The translations under genes were made by a program, and so were the position numbers. Source: Muribaculaceae bacterium (GTDB lineage Bacteria > Bacteroidota > Bacteroidia > Bacteroidales > Muribaculaceae). Taken from it: a stretch of DNA of 64,000 nt. The stretch covers positions 1 through 64,000 of the forward strand of contig JAIDTL010000129.1 of assembly GCA_029060725.1 (NCBI GenBank), in the 5' to 3' direction. Below are positions 53,755 through 61,360 of the stretch, piece by piece. Every line of letters starts with the position of its first letter. Within the stretch, counting starts at the first letter, position 1. The notes under the pieces were generated by a model, which saw nothing but the letters and a program-made list of their open reading frames with translations, was not told where the DNA came from and made no database searches.

Positions 53755-53785
53755 CAAAGTTACAAAAAAAATGAGGAATATGCAA
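53755..53785 (-). promoter_or_regulatory. Promoter of the propeller/caspase/transglutaminase cluster
   Basis: On the minus strand TTG (53785-53783), a 20-bp spacer and TAACTTTG (53762-53755), matching the consensus. The leader to the ATG at 53701 is about 50 nt. Confidence 0.75.
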
Positions 53786-53823
53786 TTTTTATGAGGTGTT
53801 TTTGACAATTTTTTGTATAAATG

Positions 53824-53868
53824 TGCTAAAAAAGAGAGAAGCCATCATGTCAGAGACATCATGGCTTC
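53824..53868 (-). terminator. Terminator of pulA
   Basis: A 14-bp stem with one mismatch (GAAGCCATGATGTC / GACATGATGGCTTC-type arms) and a 3-nt loop. On the minus strand it is followed by TCTCTTTTTTAGC. It starts 27 bp after the pulA stop. Confidence 0.85.
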
Positions 53869-53894
53869 AATTAGTTGGTTTTTTGTGTGATGAG

Positions 53895-55919
53895 TCAGCG
53901 TTTTAAAATAAGGGCACTTCTCGGACCGATCGTCACATTGCCACTCATTTCTCCTAATCCTGCTTGGGGATCGATTTTGCCGTCTTTGACTACTGCATTC
54001 CAGACACCACCGGGTAGCTTCACGGTCCTTGACTCGTCGCTGCCGTTGAATATTACTTTGATGTCTTTCCATGTGTCTCCGTTAGCATTATCCTTAAGGG
54101 TATAAGAGATTAGATTAGGTGTCTTTTCAGAATCTATTTTATCGAATACCAAATGCTTGGCAATCTGATCGGCGGAAGTCATTCTAAAAGCAGGATGCTC
54201 CTTGCGAAGCGCAATGAGGCCTTTGTAGTAGTCCATCTGGTCGCGGTTGGCAGCTTTGAGACTCCAGTCAATTGCATTTATGGAGTCAGGACTCTTGTAG
54301 GAATTGTGCACACCTTTCTTATCGCGGAAAATTTCTTCTCCAGCAAACATAAACGGAGTGCCCTGCGATGTGAATACAATAGTCTGAGCCAACTTAGCGG
54401 CAGCCATACGCTCTTCGTCGGTGGCATCAGGCATCGACTTACGCAGTTTGTCGGTCAGAGTAAGGTCGTCGTGGCAACTGACGTAGTTGACGATCATTTC
54501 CGGAGATGTAGCGTAAGGAAATTTAGAATTATTGCCTTTTTTGTAATTCACCTGAGGATGCGCTGTGGCAGCTACTATACCAATCTTAACGGTTTCTTCA
54601 TTACCCGGTTTGCCGGTGGCAAACCCACGGTCTTCAGCATTAGAATAATGACCCTTCACAGCATCGCGGATATCGTCGGAAAACACAGCTACATTCGACA
54701 TTTGCGCTACGTTTTCTTTCAGTGCTCTCTGATCAGCAGGAAGGGGAGAGTCGCCTGCTGTCCAGCCTTCGCCGTAGACGAAAATCGAAGGATTTATCTT
54801 CTTCAGCTCCGCAGCCACCTGATTCATCGTCTCAGTGTCATGAATAGCCATAAGGTCGAATCTGAAACCATCGATATGATACTCTTTTGCCCAGTATTTC
54901 ACAGAATTTATAATATAATCGCGCATCTGTTGCAAGTCAGATGCAGTCTCGTTGCCGCATCCTGACGCGTCGGAGTATTTTCCATCGTCCCAGTGCCTGT
55001 GATAGTATCCCGGAGCGGTCAGCTCAAAATTTGATCCATCGTTCTCAGCAGTATGATTGTATACCACATCCATAATGACTCCAATGCCGGCATCATGAAG
55101 CGCCTTGACCATCTCTTTCATTTCCTTGACTCTTGTGCTTGGGTCAGACGGATTGGTGGAATAGCTTCCTTCGGGAGCATTGTAGTTTTGCGGATCATAT
55201 CCCCAGTTGTAAGTATTGTCCTGTAGATTTGTTTCGTCGACAGAATTATAGTCGTAGCTGGGAAGAATATGGACGTGGGTCACACCAAGCTCCTTAAGAT
55301 GGTCAATGCCGGTCTTCTCGCCCTCCGGCGAAGTGGTGCCCTTTTCTGTTAAAGCCAAAAACTTTCCTTTATTGGCAATCCCGGATGTAGGAGACATAGA
55401 GAAGTCTCTATGGTGCATTTCATAGACGATCACATCAGTGAAATTATCCACTTTCGGACCCTTGTCTTCATTCCAACCTTCAGGGTTAGTCTTTGCGAAA
55501 TCGATAATTGCAGCTCTCTTTCCATTTGCACCCACCGCTTTTGCCCAAACGCCGGGAGTCTCAGAAAGCCACTTTCCATCTTGTTTGACCTTAAAAGTAT
55601 AGAACTTTCCGTATAACTGCCCGTCAACGCTTGCAGTCCAAGTGCCATTTTCTGCATGGAATGTCATAGGAATGCTTTCATACGGGGCTCCATTAAGGCC
55701 TGAAGAGTAGAGGCATAGCACTACCTCCTCAGCTTTCGGGCTCCAAAGGCGGAAATGAGTGCCTTTTGCATCAATGCTGAGCTCAAGGTCTTCTCCATTG
55801 TAGGTAGGATAATCAGCAAACTTCTGGTCGTATGCACTCCTTGCAGAAGCAGTCTGGCATATTCCTCCGATCCCGCTCACTAAAAGAGCGGCAGAAAGTA
55901 TTGTCATTGTCTTATTCAT
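53895..55919 (-). CDS. pulA: Type I pullulanase (GH13), exported
   Basis: 674 residues; hydrolyses alpha-1,6 branch points in pullulan, starch or glycogen. Signal peptide (TILSAALLVSGIGGICQTA), a CBM48-like N-terminal domain (GTHFRLWSPKAEEVVLCLYS), then the catalytic barrel with the pullulanase signature YNWGYDPQNYN, region I DVVYNHT, region II DGFRFDLM (nucleophile Asp), region III YGEGWTAG (acid/base Glu) and region IV VSCHDD. The C-terminal beta domain ends in RSALILKR. Upstream lies a heptamer repeat instead of a clear promoter. Confidence 0.92.
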   Translation of the reverse strand: MNKTMTILSAALLVSGIGGICQTASARSAYDQKFADYPTYNGEDLELSIDAKGTHFRLWSPKAEEVVLCLYSSGLNGAPYESIPMTFHAENGTWTASVDGQLYGKFYTFKVKQDGKWLSETPGVWAKAVGANGKRAAIIDFAKTNPEGWNEDKGPKVDNFTDVIVYEMHHRDFSMSPTSGIANKGKFLALTEKGTTSPEGEKTGIDHLKELGVTHVHILPSYDYNSVDETNLQDNTYNWGYDPQNYNAPEGSYSTNPSDPSTRVKEMKEMVKALHDAGIGVIMDVVYNHTAENDGSNFELTAPGYYHRHWDDGKYSDASGCGNETASDLQQMRDYIINSVKYWAKEYHIDGFRFDLMAIHDTETMNQVAAELKKINPSIFVYGEGWTAGDSPLPADQRALKENVAQMSNVAVFSDDIRDAVKGHYSNAEDRGFATGKPGNEETVKIGIVAATAHPQVNYKKGNNSKFPYATSPEMIVNYVSCHDDLTLTDKLRKSMPDATDEERMAAAKLAQTIVFTSQGTPFMFAGEEIFRDKKGVHNSYKSPDSINAIDWSLKAANRDQMDYYKGLIALRKEHPAFRMTSADQIAKHLVFDKIDSEKTPNLISYTLKDNANGDTWKDIKVIFNGSDESRTVKLPGGVWNAVVKDGKIDPQAGLGEMSGNVTIGPRSALILKR

Positions 55920-55947
55920 CGTTCAATTATTATGTGAAAATTTATAT

Positions 55948-56003
55948 TGCGTGATGCGTATTGCGTGGTGCGTGGTGCGTGATGCGTATTGCGTGGTGCG
56001 TGA
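55948..56003. repeat. Heptanucleotide tandem repeat
   Basis: Eight copies of TGCGTNN, the last two bases running GA, AT, GG, GG, GA, AT, GG, GA, so a 28-bp higher-order unit is present twice with one change. It lies between rsgA and pulA, upstream of the pulA start. Confidence 0.9.
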
Positions 56004-56023
56004 TTTTAGCATTTGGAAGTCTT

Positions 56024-57016
56024 CTATCCATTTCCTTTACGATATTTATCGGAGTTCCCGGCCTCCACTTCCTCTAAAATATTAAGATAAGAGGCATATC
56101 GTGATTGCGAAATGCGATTCTCTTCCAAAGCTTCCTTCACAGCGCATCCGGGTTCATTAATATGGCGGCAGTCGCCATATTTGCAGCCATTTGCAGCCTT
56201 GAATATCTCCGGAAAGAAATGTCCTACGTCTTCAGTAGTGAAGTCGATTGTCCCGAAACTCCTTACGCCTGGGATGTCGATGATTTCTCCTCCGTAAGGA
56301 AGGTCGATCATCTCAGAAAAGGTAGTAGTATGTGTCCCCGTGTGATATAGTCCGGAAATCTCCCCGGTGCGAAGATTCAGTCCGGGTATCAAGGCGTTGA
56401 TGAGCGAAGACTTGCCCACACCGCTGTTGCCGGCAAGAAGAGAGATTTTATCAGTAGTCTCTTTTATCAAGGTCTCGAGTCCGAATCCTGTGGCAGCCGA
56501 TACAATAATTGTAGGATATCCAAGAGAATCGTAGAGGTATTTCATAGCCTCTCCAAGTTCTTTGTCGTCATCGTCCCAAAGATCGCATTTATTTAGAATC
56601 AGACCTGCAGGAATGCGATATGCTTCAGCCGTAGCCAAAAATCTATCTATAAATGTCAGAGGGACTTCAGGCTCGCGCAGAGTCACTACAAGAAGAGCTT
56701 TGTCGATATTGGCGGCTAAAATATGCGATTCCTTAGAGAGATTGGAAGCTTTTCGGATGATATAATTTTGTCTGGGCAAAATCTCAGTGATATACCAAAC
56801 GTCGTCGGTAGCACGGACTGCTTTGATATGATCGCCGACAGCGACAGGATTAGTGGTGCGGATTCCTTTAATTCGAAAATTGCCTTTCACTCTGCAACTC
56901 ACAATGGATCCGTCGTTTAGGCGCACATCGTATGCGCTTCCGGTGTTTTTCACCACAAGCCCTTGTCGAGACTCTGCAGTCAGAGTCACAGTTTGTCTTT
57001 TCTCTTTCTTTGCCAT
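56024..57016 (-). CDS. rsgA: Ribosome small subunit-dependent GTPase A
   Basis: 330 residues; late 30S maturation GTPase. N-terminal OB fold (GSIVSCRVKGNFRIKG), then a circularly permuted GTPase with G4 NKCDLWDDDD before G1 AGNSGVGKSSLINAL and G3 DIPGVRSFG. The C-terminal zinc motif is CKYGDCRHINEPGC. All features are normal. It is encoded downstream of rplS on the same strand, with a terminator between. Confidence 0.95.
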   Translation of the reverse strand: MAKKEKRQTVTLTAESRQGLVVKNTGSAYDVRLNDGSIVSCRVKGNFRIKGIRTTNPVAVGDHIKAVRATDDVWYITEILPRQNYIIRKASNLSKESHILAANIDKALLVVTLREPEVPLTFIDRFLATAEAYRIPAGLILNKCDLWDDDDKELGEAMKYLYDSLGYPTIIVSAATGFGLETLIKETTDKISLLAGNSGVGKSSLINALIPGLNLRTGEISGLYHTGTHTTTFSEMIDLPYGGEIIDIPGVRSFGTIDFTTEDVGHFFPEIFKAANGCKYGDCRHINEPGCAVKEALEENRISQSRYASYLNILEEVEAGNSDKYRKGNG

Positions 57017-57072
57017 ACATTATAATAACAAAGAATGGGGTTGTGGGGTTTTGGAGTTGAGGAGTCAGGGAA

Positions 57073-57110
57073 ATTAAAAATCGGACGGAAAATATTTTCC
57101 ATCCGATTTT
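57073..57110. terminator. Terminator of rplS
   Basis: AATCGGACGGAAAA / TTTTCCATCCGATT arms form a long stem with one wobble and a tiny loop; the minus strand continues TTTTTAATTT. A T-run is present on the other side too, so it could work in both directions. Confidence 0.8.
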
Positions 57111-57133
57111 TATTTTCAAAAGTCTCTCAAGGA

Positions 57134-57496
57134 TTATTTGTCTTTCTTTACGAAGCGTTCCTTGATACGAGCCTTCTTGCCGGTGAGGTTGCGCAGATAG
57201 TAAAGTTTAGCACGACGTACCTTACCAAGCTTGTTGACAGTGATTGATTCGATGAAGGGTGACTCCATTGGGAAGATACGCTCTACGCCAACGCCGTCAG
57301 AAATCTTACGTACTGTGAAGCGCTTCTTGTCCTCATGGCCTGAAATGCGGATCACGACGCCACGATACTGCTGGATACGTTCTTTGTTACCCTCTTTGAT
57401 TCGGTATGCGACAGTCACAGTGTCGCCGGGGCCGAATGAATCGAAATTCTTTTTGGGAGTTGCAAAAGCTTCCTCCACTACTTTAATTAAATCCAT
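57134..57496 (-). CDS. rplS: 50S ribosomal protein L19
   Basis: bL19, 120 residues, at the 30S-50S interface. [52 protein letters not shown] and the ending [20 protein letters not shown] are diagnostic. It stands alone, with its own promoter and terminator. The leader of about 95 nt might carry an L19-type regulatory structure, but I could not define one by eye. Confidence 0.96.
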   Translation of the reverse strand: MDLIKVVEEAFATPKKNFDSFGPGDTVTVAYRIKEGNKERIQQYRGVVIRISGHEDKKRFTVRKISDGVGVERIFPMESPFIESITVNKLGKVRRAKLYYLRNLTGKKARIKERFVKKDK

Positions 57497-57595
57497 TGTG
57501 GTTTAAATATTTAAATTATATTTGCAACATAACAGGTATCCTTTTCGCAGATGCCACTCTCGCATCCTTCCTGCCAGCGATTGCAAATCCGGATG

Positions 57596-57627
57596 CAAAA
57601 TTACAAAAAATTTTCTTAACTGCCAAA
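57596..57627 (-). promoter_or_regulatory. Promoter of rplS
   Basis: The minus strand reads TTTG (57627-57624), a 20-bp spacer and TAATTTTG (57603-57596), an exact consensus match. Its -33 side interleaves with the divergent folP promoter. Confidence 0.8.
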
Positions 57628-57634
57628 AAAATAC

Positions 57635-57642
57635 TAACTTTG
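57635..57642 (+). promoter_or_regulatory. -7 box of folP, 4 bp from its start codon
   Basis: TAACTTTG matches the consensus; TTTT at 57611-57614 sits at the correct 20-bp spacing as an imperfect -33 box. The ATG at 57647 follows so closely that the transcript is probably leaderless. Confidence 0.6.
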
Positions 57643-57646
57643 CAGT

Positions 57647-58498
57647 ATGAAATGCATTCAAGACCTCACTATAAATATCGGAGGAAACCTAATGAGTTTC
57701 CATCGCCCGTGGATTATGGGCATACTTAATGTCACTTCCGACTCGTTTTATGCCGGTTGTCGAGTAGAAAGCGATGAAGAAGTAAGATTGCGTGTCCGTG
57801 CCATTCGGGATGAGGGTGCCGACTGCATAGACGTAGGTGCTTGCAGCTCTCGCCCCGGGTCGGAGCCCATTGGCATGGAGCTTGAGGAGGCACGCCTTTT
57901 GAATGCCATTTCCATTATTAGAGACGAGTGGCCTGAAGCAGTGGTTTCGGTAGATACTTATCGCGCTTCCGTAGCCCGCAGTTGCATAGAAGCCGGGGCT
58001 AATATCATCAATGATATTTCAGGCGGGATTCTTGACCCGGAAATGTTTGATACGGTAGCAGACCTTCAGGTGCCATACATTTTGACACACATGCGGGGTA
58101 ATACTGCCACAATGTCTTCTTTCACGCAGTATGAAGACGTCGTGGCAGAAGTGATCAAAGAGCTTGCATATCGCATTCGCGATCTTCGTGAGCGTGGTGT
58201 CTGCGACATTATCGTCGACCCTGGGTTCGGGTTTGCAAAAGACGTAGAGCAAAACTACAGTCTAATCGAATCACTTGATGAATTTTGCAAGCTTGGGCTT
58301 CCCGTTCTTGTAGGCATCTCCCGCAAATCTATGATCTGGCGTCCGTTGGGGATTACCCCGGCAGATGCTCTTCCGGGGACTATTGCCCTCAATTCCTTCG
58401 CTCTCCTGCATGGAGCTTCCATCATTCGTGTCCACGATGTGGCACAGGCTGTACAAGCACGCGACACTCTGCTCCCTCTGATACATTTTTACCACTGA
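57647..58498 (+). CDS. folP: Dihydropteroate synthase
   Basis: 283 residues; condenses p-aminobenzoate with hydroxymethyl-dihydropterin pyrophosphate in folate synthesis (the sulfonamide target). TIM-barrel motifs: WIMGILNVTSDSFYAG, DEGADCIDVGACSSRPGS, AVVSVDTYRASVA, ANIINDISGG, YILTHMRGNTATM, DIIVDPGFGFAKDVEQN, VLVGISRKSMIW and IIRVHDVAQAVQA. All are intact. cdaA follows 12 bp later, a pairing common in Bacteroidales. Confidence 0.95.
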   Translation: MKCIQDLTINIGGNLMSFHRPWIMGILNVTSDSFYAGCRVESDEEVRLRVRAIRDEGADCIDVGACSSRPGSEPIGMELEEARLLNAISIIRDEWPEAVVSVDTYRASVARSCIEAGANIINDISGGILDPEMFDTVADLQVPYILTHMRGNTATMSSFTQYEDVVAEVIKELAYRIRDLRERGVCDIIVDPGFGFAKDVEQNYSLIESLDEFCKLGLPVLVGISRKSMIWRPLGITPADALPGTIALNSFALLHGASIIRVHDVAQAVQARDTLLPLIHFYH

Positions 58499-58510
58499 AC
58501 ATTGAAAATT

Positions 58511-59278
58511 ATGATAAGCTTCGGAATAAAAGATCTCTTAGACATACTCATTGTAGCAGCTATTCTCTACTATATATATAAGGTGATGAAGAGTTCAGGC
58601 ACCATCAGCCTTTTCTATGGTGTGCTCCTTTTCATCATGATTTGGGTGGTGGCGGCTGAAATCTTTGATATGAAACTCACCGGCACGATTCTCGACAAAT
58701 TCATGAGTATAGGGCTTATCGTGCTTGTCATTCTTTTCCAAGATCAGATAAAGAGATTTTTGATCGATATCGGTTCGCATAGCCACATAGATCAGCTAAA
58801 ACGCGTGTTTCACCATAGCGCTAAGGATACGAAATCATATCATAATCTGATTATGGCAATTGTGTATGCCTGCCTCTCAATGTCTAAGTCAAAGACCGGG
58901 GCTCTGATATGCCTTCAGAGGAAAGTGCCTCTCGGCGACTATGAGAAGACGGGCGATATCATAGATGCAGACATCAACACCCGACTCATAGAAAATATAT
59001 TCTTTAAAAATTCACCGCTTCACGATGGAGCTATGATCATAGCGCATCGGCGTATAGCTGCTGTGGGGTGTATCCTCCCGGTAAGCCATGACATGCACCT
59101 TCCAAAGCATCTCGGACTTCGACACCGGGCGGCACTTGGCATGAGCCAGGCATCCGACGCTCTATGCGTAGTGGTCAGCGAAGAAACCGGCAACATATCT
59201 GTTGCCAAGGATGGCATTATGACCACCAATATCACAAGTTCCGACCTCGAAAAGCAACTTTCCAATATATTTGGCTAA
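58511..59278 (+). CDS. cdaA: Diadenylate cyclase CdaA
   Basis: 255 residues from the ATG at 58511; the TTG start in the track adds three. Makes c-di-AMP from two ATP. Three N-terminal membrane helices (ILIVAAILYYIYKVM, GVLLFIMIWVVAA, SIGLIVLVILF) precede the DAC domain, with DGAMII at SPLHDGAMIIAHRR and RHR in GLRHRAALGMSQ, both needed for activity. c-di-AMP controls osmolyte balance and wall homeostasis. It is co-transcribed with folP. Confidence 0.94.
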   Translation: MISFGIKDLLDILIVAAILYYIYKVMKSSGTISLFYGVLLFIMIWVVAAEIFDMKLTGTILDKFMSIGLIVLVILFQDQIKRFLIDIGSHSHIDQLKRVFHHSAKDTKSYHNLIMAIVYACLSMSKSKTGALICLQRKVPLGDYEKTGDIIDADINTRLIENIFFKNSPLHDGAMIIAHRRIAAVGCILPVSHDMHLPKHLGLRHRAALGMSQASDALCVVVSEETGNISVAKDGIMTTNITSSDLEKQLSNIFG

Positions 59279-59342
59279 GACTCGTCTTAATCTTATTTAA
59301 TTAATAGGGTATTCAGTTCTATACGCCAAAATCATGTCTATA

Positions 59343-59435
59343 TCATAAAGCGCCTCTCCGAGGCTACAGGGCTTTTGTCATGGCTGCCCCAGACTGAAGT
59401 CCGGGGTTTTGGCATAATGGCAGCTCTCCGAGCTG
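59343..59435 (-). repeat. Three-hairpin dispersed repeat, copy D
   Basis: Same orientation as copy C: GCCTCTCCGAGGC (59352-59364), CCCCAGACTGAAGTCCGGGG (59387-59406, one A/C mismatch) and CAGCTCTCCGAGCTG (59421-59435). It lies between converging cdaA and the DUF3109 gene. The mismatch looks like an intermediate between the two stem versions of copies A and B. Confidence 0.85.
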
Positions 59436-59495
59436 CTAATTAAAATTCTTAAATCCAAATTCAAAAAATGAGATCTAAAAATCGGAACATACATA

Positions 59496-60074
59496 TTATC
59501 CCATCTGCTTAAGCCATTCCTTGGCAGTAAGCTCCAGCTCTTCATACCATCTCTCACCAAACCTCCTGATGAGAGGCTCCTTCAAAAACTCATACACCCT
59601 TACACCATTCTTTCTCCCCAATATCTCTGCACATTTGCAAATCTTCCAGCGATGATAGTTGACAGCCGTCATCCCACCATAATCCTTAAGCCGGATAGGG
59701 TAGAGGCTACAGCTTATCGGCTTGAAAAATTCGGAGTGTCCTTCTCTCCTTAATTTCTCAAGAACACAGAGGCATTTCCCACCGGGAGCATAGCAAGTAA
59801 AAATACAGTCCTTCCCATTGACGATGCTCGTCACCAAATCTCCCTCTTCATCCACATACGAAGCCCCCTGCTCTCGAGCTACTTCCTGAGCTGCCGGAGA
59901 AAGATAAGGCATCACTTCCGGCAAAAGCTTATCAAGCTTCTCTTTTTCTTCGGGCAATAACGGCGCTCCGGCATCTCCTTCGATGCAGCATTCTCCCAAA
60001 CACATGTCGAGGTCGCACTCGAAATATTTCTCAACTACGTCAAGCGACACCAACGTATCATTTATCTGAATCAT
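59496..60074 (-). CDS. DUF3109 family cysteine-rich protein
   Basis: 192 residues, cytosolic. Cys clusters CDLDMCLGECCIEGD, CIFTCYAPGGKCLCVLEKLR, CSLYPIRL and CKCAEILG suggest a bound metal or Fe-S centre, as in the related YkgJ zinc/iron-chelating group. Function unknown. It is widely conserved in Bacteroidota. It is 26 bp downstream of the DUF5103 gene on the same strand. Confidence 0.85.
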   Translation of the reverse strand: MIQINDTLVSLDVVEKYFECDLDMCLGECCIEGDAGAPLLPEEKEKLDKLLPEVMPYLSPAAQEVAREQGASYVDEEGDLVTSIVNGKDCIFTCYAPGGKCLCVLEKLRREGHSEFFKPISCSLYPIRLKDYGGMTAVNYHRWKICKCAEILGRKNGVRVYEFLKEPLIRRFGERWYEELELTAKEWLKQMG

Positions 60075-60100
60075 TAGCTATTTAATTAGGAATGCATTTA

Positions 60101-61360
60101 TTATTTTGTGTATAGTATCTGATCTCCGATGAGTCGGTCATATCTCGCTCCGATCGGACGATACCATACTTGAACCCGATATTCATTTCTCGTCTCATAC
60201 TTATTCCCCTCTATAAGGCTCGGATCTGCCTGACGGTTTCCCCTTCTCGGCACAGCTACATATCGGTAGTTGTAGCTTCCCTGCTTAAGTGGCATTTCAA
60301 GCATATAAGATCCTTGATTATAGTCGTAATGCATGCGGTTGGAATCATTATGATTGAATCCGGTGAATTCTCCTTCTACATACACGTCTGCATCCACAGC
60401 CTCCGGCGTATCGAGAATAAAATGCACGGTTACATAGTCCGCTCCAAGGTCTGAATCAGTAGAATTATACTCCCTTATCAGAAATCGTCCCTGTTGGGTC
60501 TGATCGTAGCTGTATTGCTTAGATGCTCTTTCCGTATCGGGTGTCAACCATGCGTGGTAGTTTTTGCTTAGGAAACGCATTGAGTCTACGTGCATGTCGT
60601 TGTAGTTAGTGCGGATTGTCTCAAATCTTCGGAATTCATTCCCTGCCTTGAATATCAAATCCGGCTGATGCGAATAGATGATATCTTTTCCTTCTACTCT
60701 TGATGGAGTTCGGAGGGTAGTGGTGGTATAAGGAGCGTTGTTTTGAGTAATGTCGACCCTTATCATTGAATAAGGGTCGTCTATGTTGACATCCGAAGGT
60801 CTTACCTTAAGCTCCAACTGCTGCCATTCCGTATTGAGACCACGGTCCGTCTGTGTGGTCACTCCTCCAAAGATATCGGCAGAATGCTCAGAGACCGAAA
60901 ACCTAACCTCTCCTAAAGTTTCTTCCGGATCATCACGCTCGAAAATCTGGAGTATATAATTTCCTGATAGGAGAGGATTCATATTCTCGTTTGGAATCTC
61001 AATCCTATAATTCACAAAGTGCACAAAAGTGTTGGAAGAGAAAGCCCAGTCTTCGATATCTGCGATATTGAATCCATCAAGATATTCCGATTCCAATAGT
61101 CCCGATGGTTTCCAGTCCGGACCGCAATGTATCAGCCTGTATTGCAGATCGCTATAGTCATCGCTCCATTCATCAAAGGTAATGATAAGGCGTTCGTCAC
61201 TATCAAGCCGTATTGAAGGAGCAGCCATAAAATCCCCATCTTTTGTTATTTTCATCGTCCGGAATCTCTCTGCAAAAGCAGAGAAACTGAGAATTGATGC
61301 AAATATCAAAACTATGCTGAGGGCGTATGTCTTAAAAGATTGCTTATAATACCTGATCAT
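60101..61360 (-). CDS. DUF5103 protein (type IX secretion plug-domain family)
   Basis: 419 residues with a signal peptide (YALSIVLIFASILSFSAFA). The N-terminal beta-sandwich (SDYSDLQYRLIHCGPDW-like region, here DDYSDLQYRLIHCGPDWKPS) and SGNYILQIFERDDPEETLGE are the DUF5103 hallmarks. Members include the plug protein that closes the type IX translocon. Whether this organism has a working type IX system cannot be judged here. It overlaps the GH3 stop by 1 nt (TAATG). Confidence 0.85.
   Translation of the reverse strand: MIRYYKQSFKTYALSIVLIFASILSFSAFAERFRTMKITKDGDFMAAPSIRLDSDERLIITFDEWSDDYSDLQYRLIHCGPDWKPSGLLESEYLDGFNIADIEDWAFSSNTFVHFVNYRIEIPNENMNPLLSGNYILQIFERDDPEETLGEVRFSVSEHSADIFGGVTTQTDRGLNTEWQQLELKVRPSDVNIDDPYSMIRVDITQNNAPYTTTTLRTPSRVEGKDIIYSHQPDLIFKAGNEFRRFETIRTNYNDMHVDSMRFLSKNYHAWLTPDTERASKQYSYDQTQQGRFLIREYNSTDSDLGADYVTVHFILDTPEAVDADVYVEGEFTGFNHNDSNRMHYDYNQGSYMLEMPLKQGSYNYRYVAVPRRGNRQADPSLIEGNKYETRNEYRVQVWYRPIGARYDRLIGDQILYTK

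Noticed and set aside
54153-54965. 270-residue plus-strand ORF opposite pulA.
   Set aside because: Antisense shadow of an intact pullulanase gene, with no domain or start signal.
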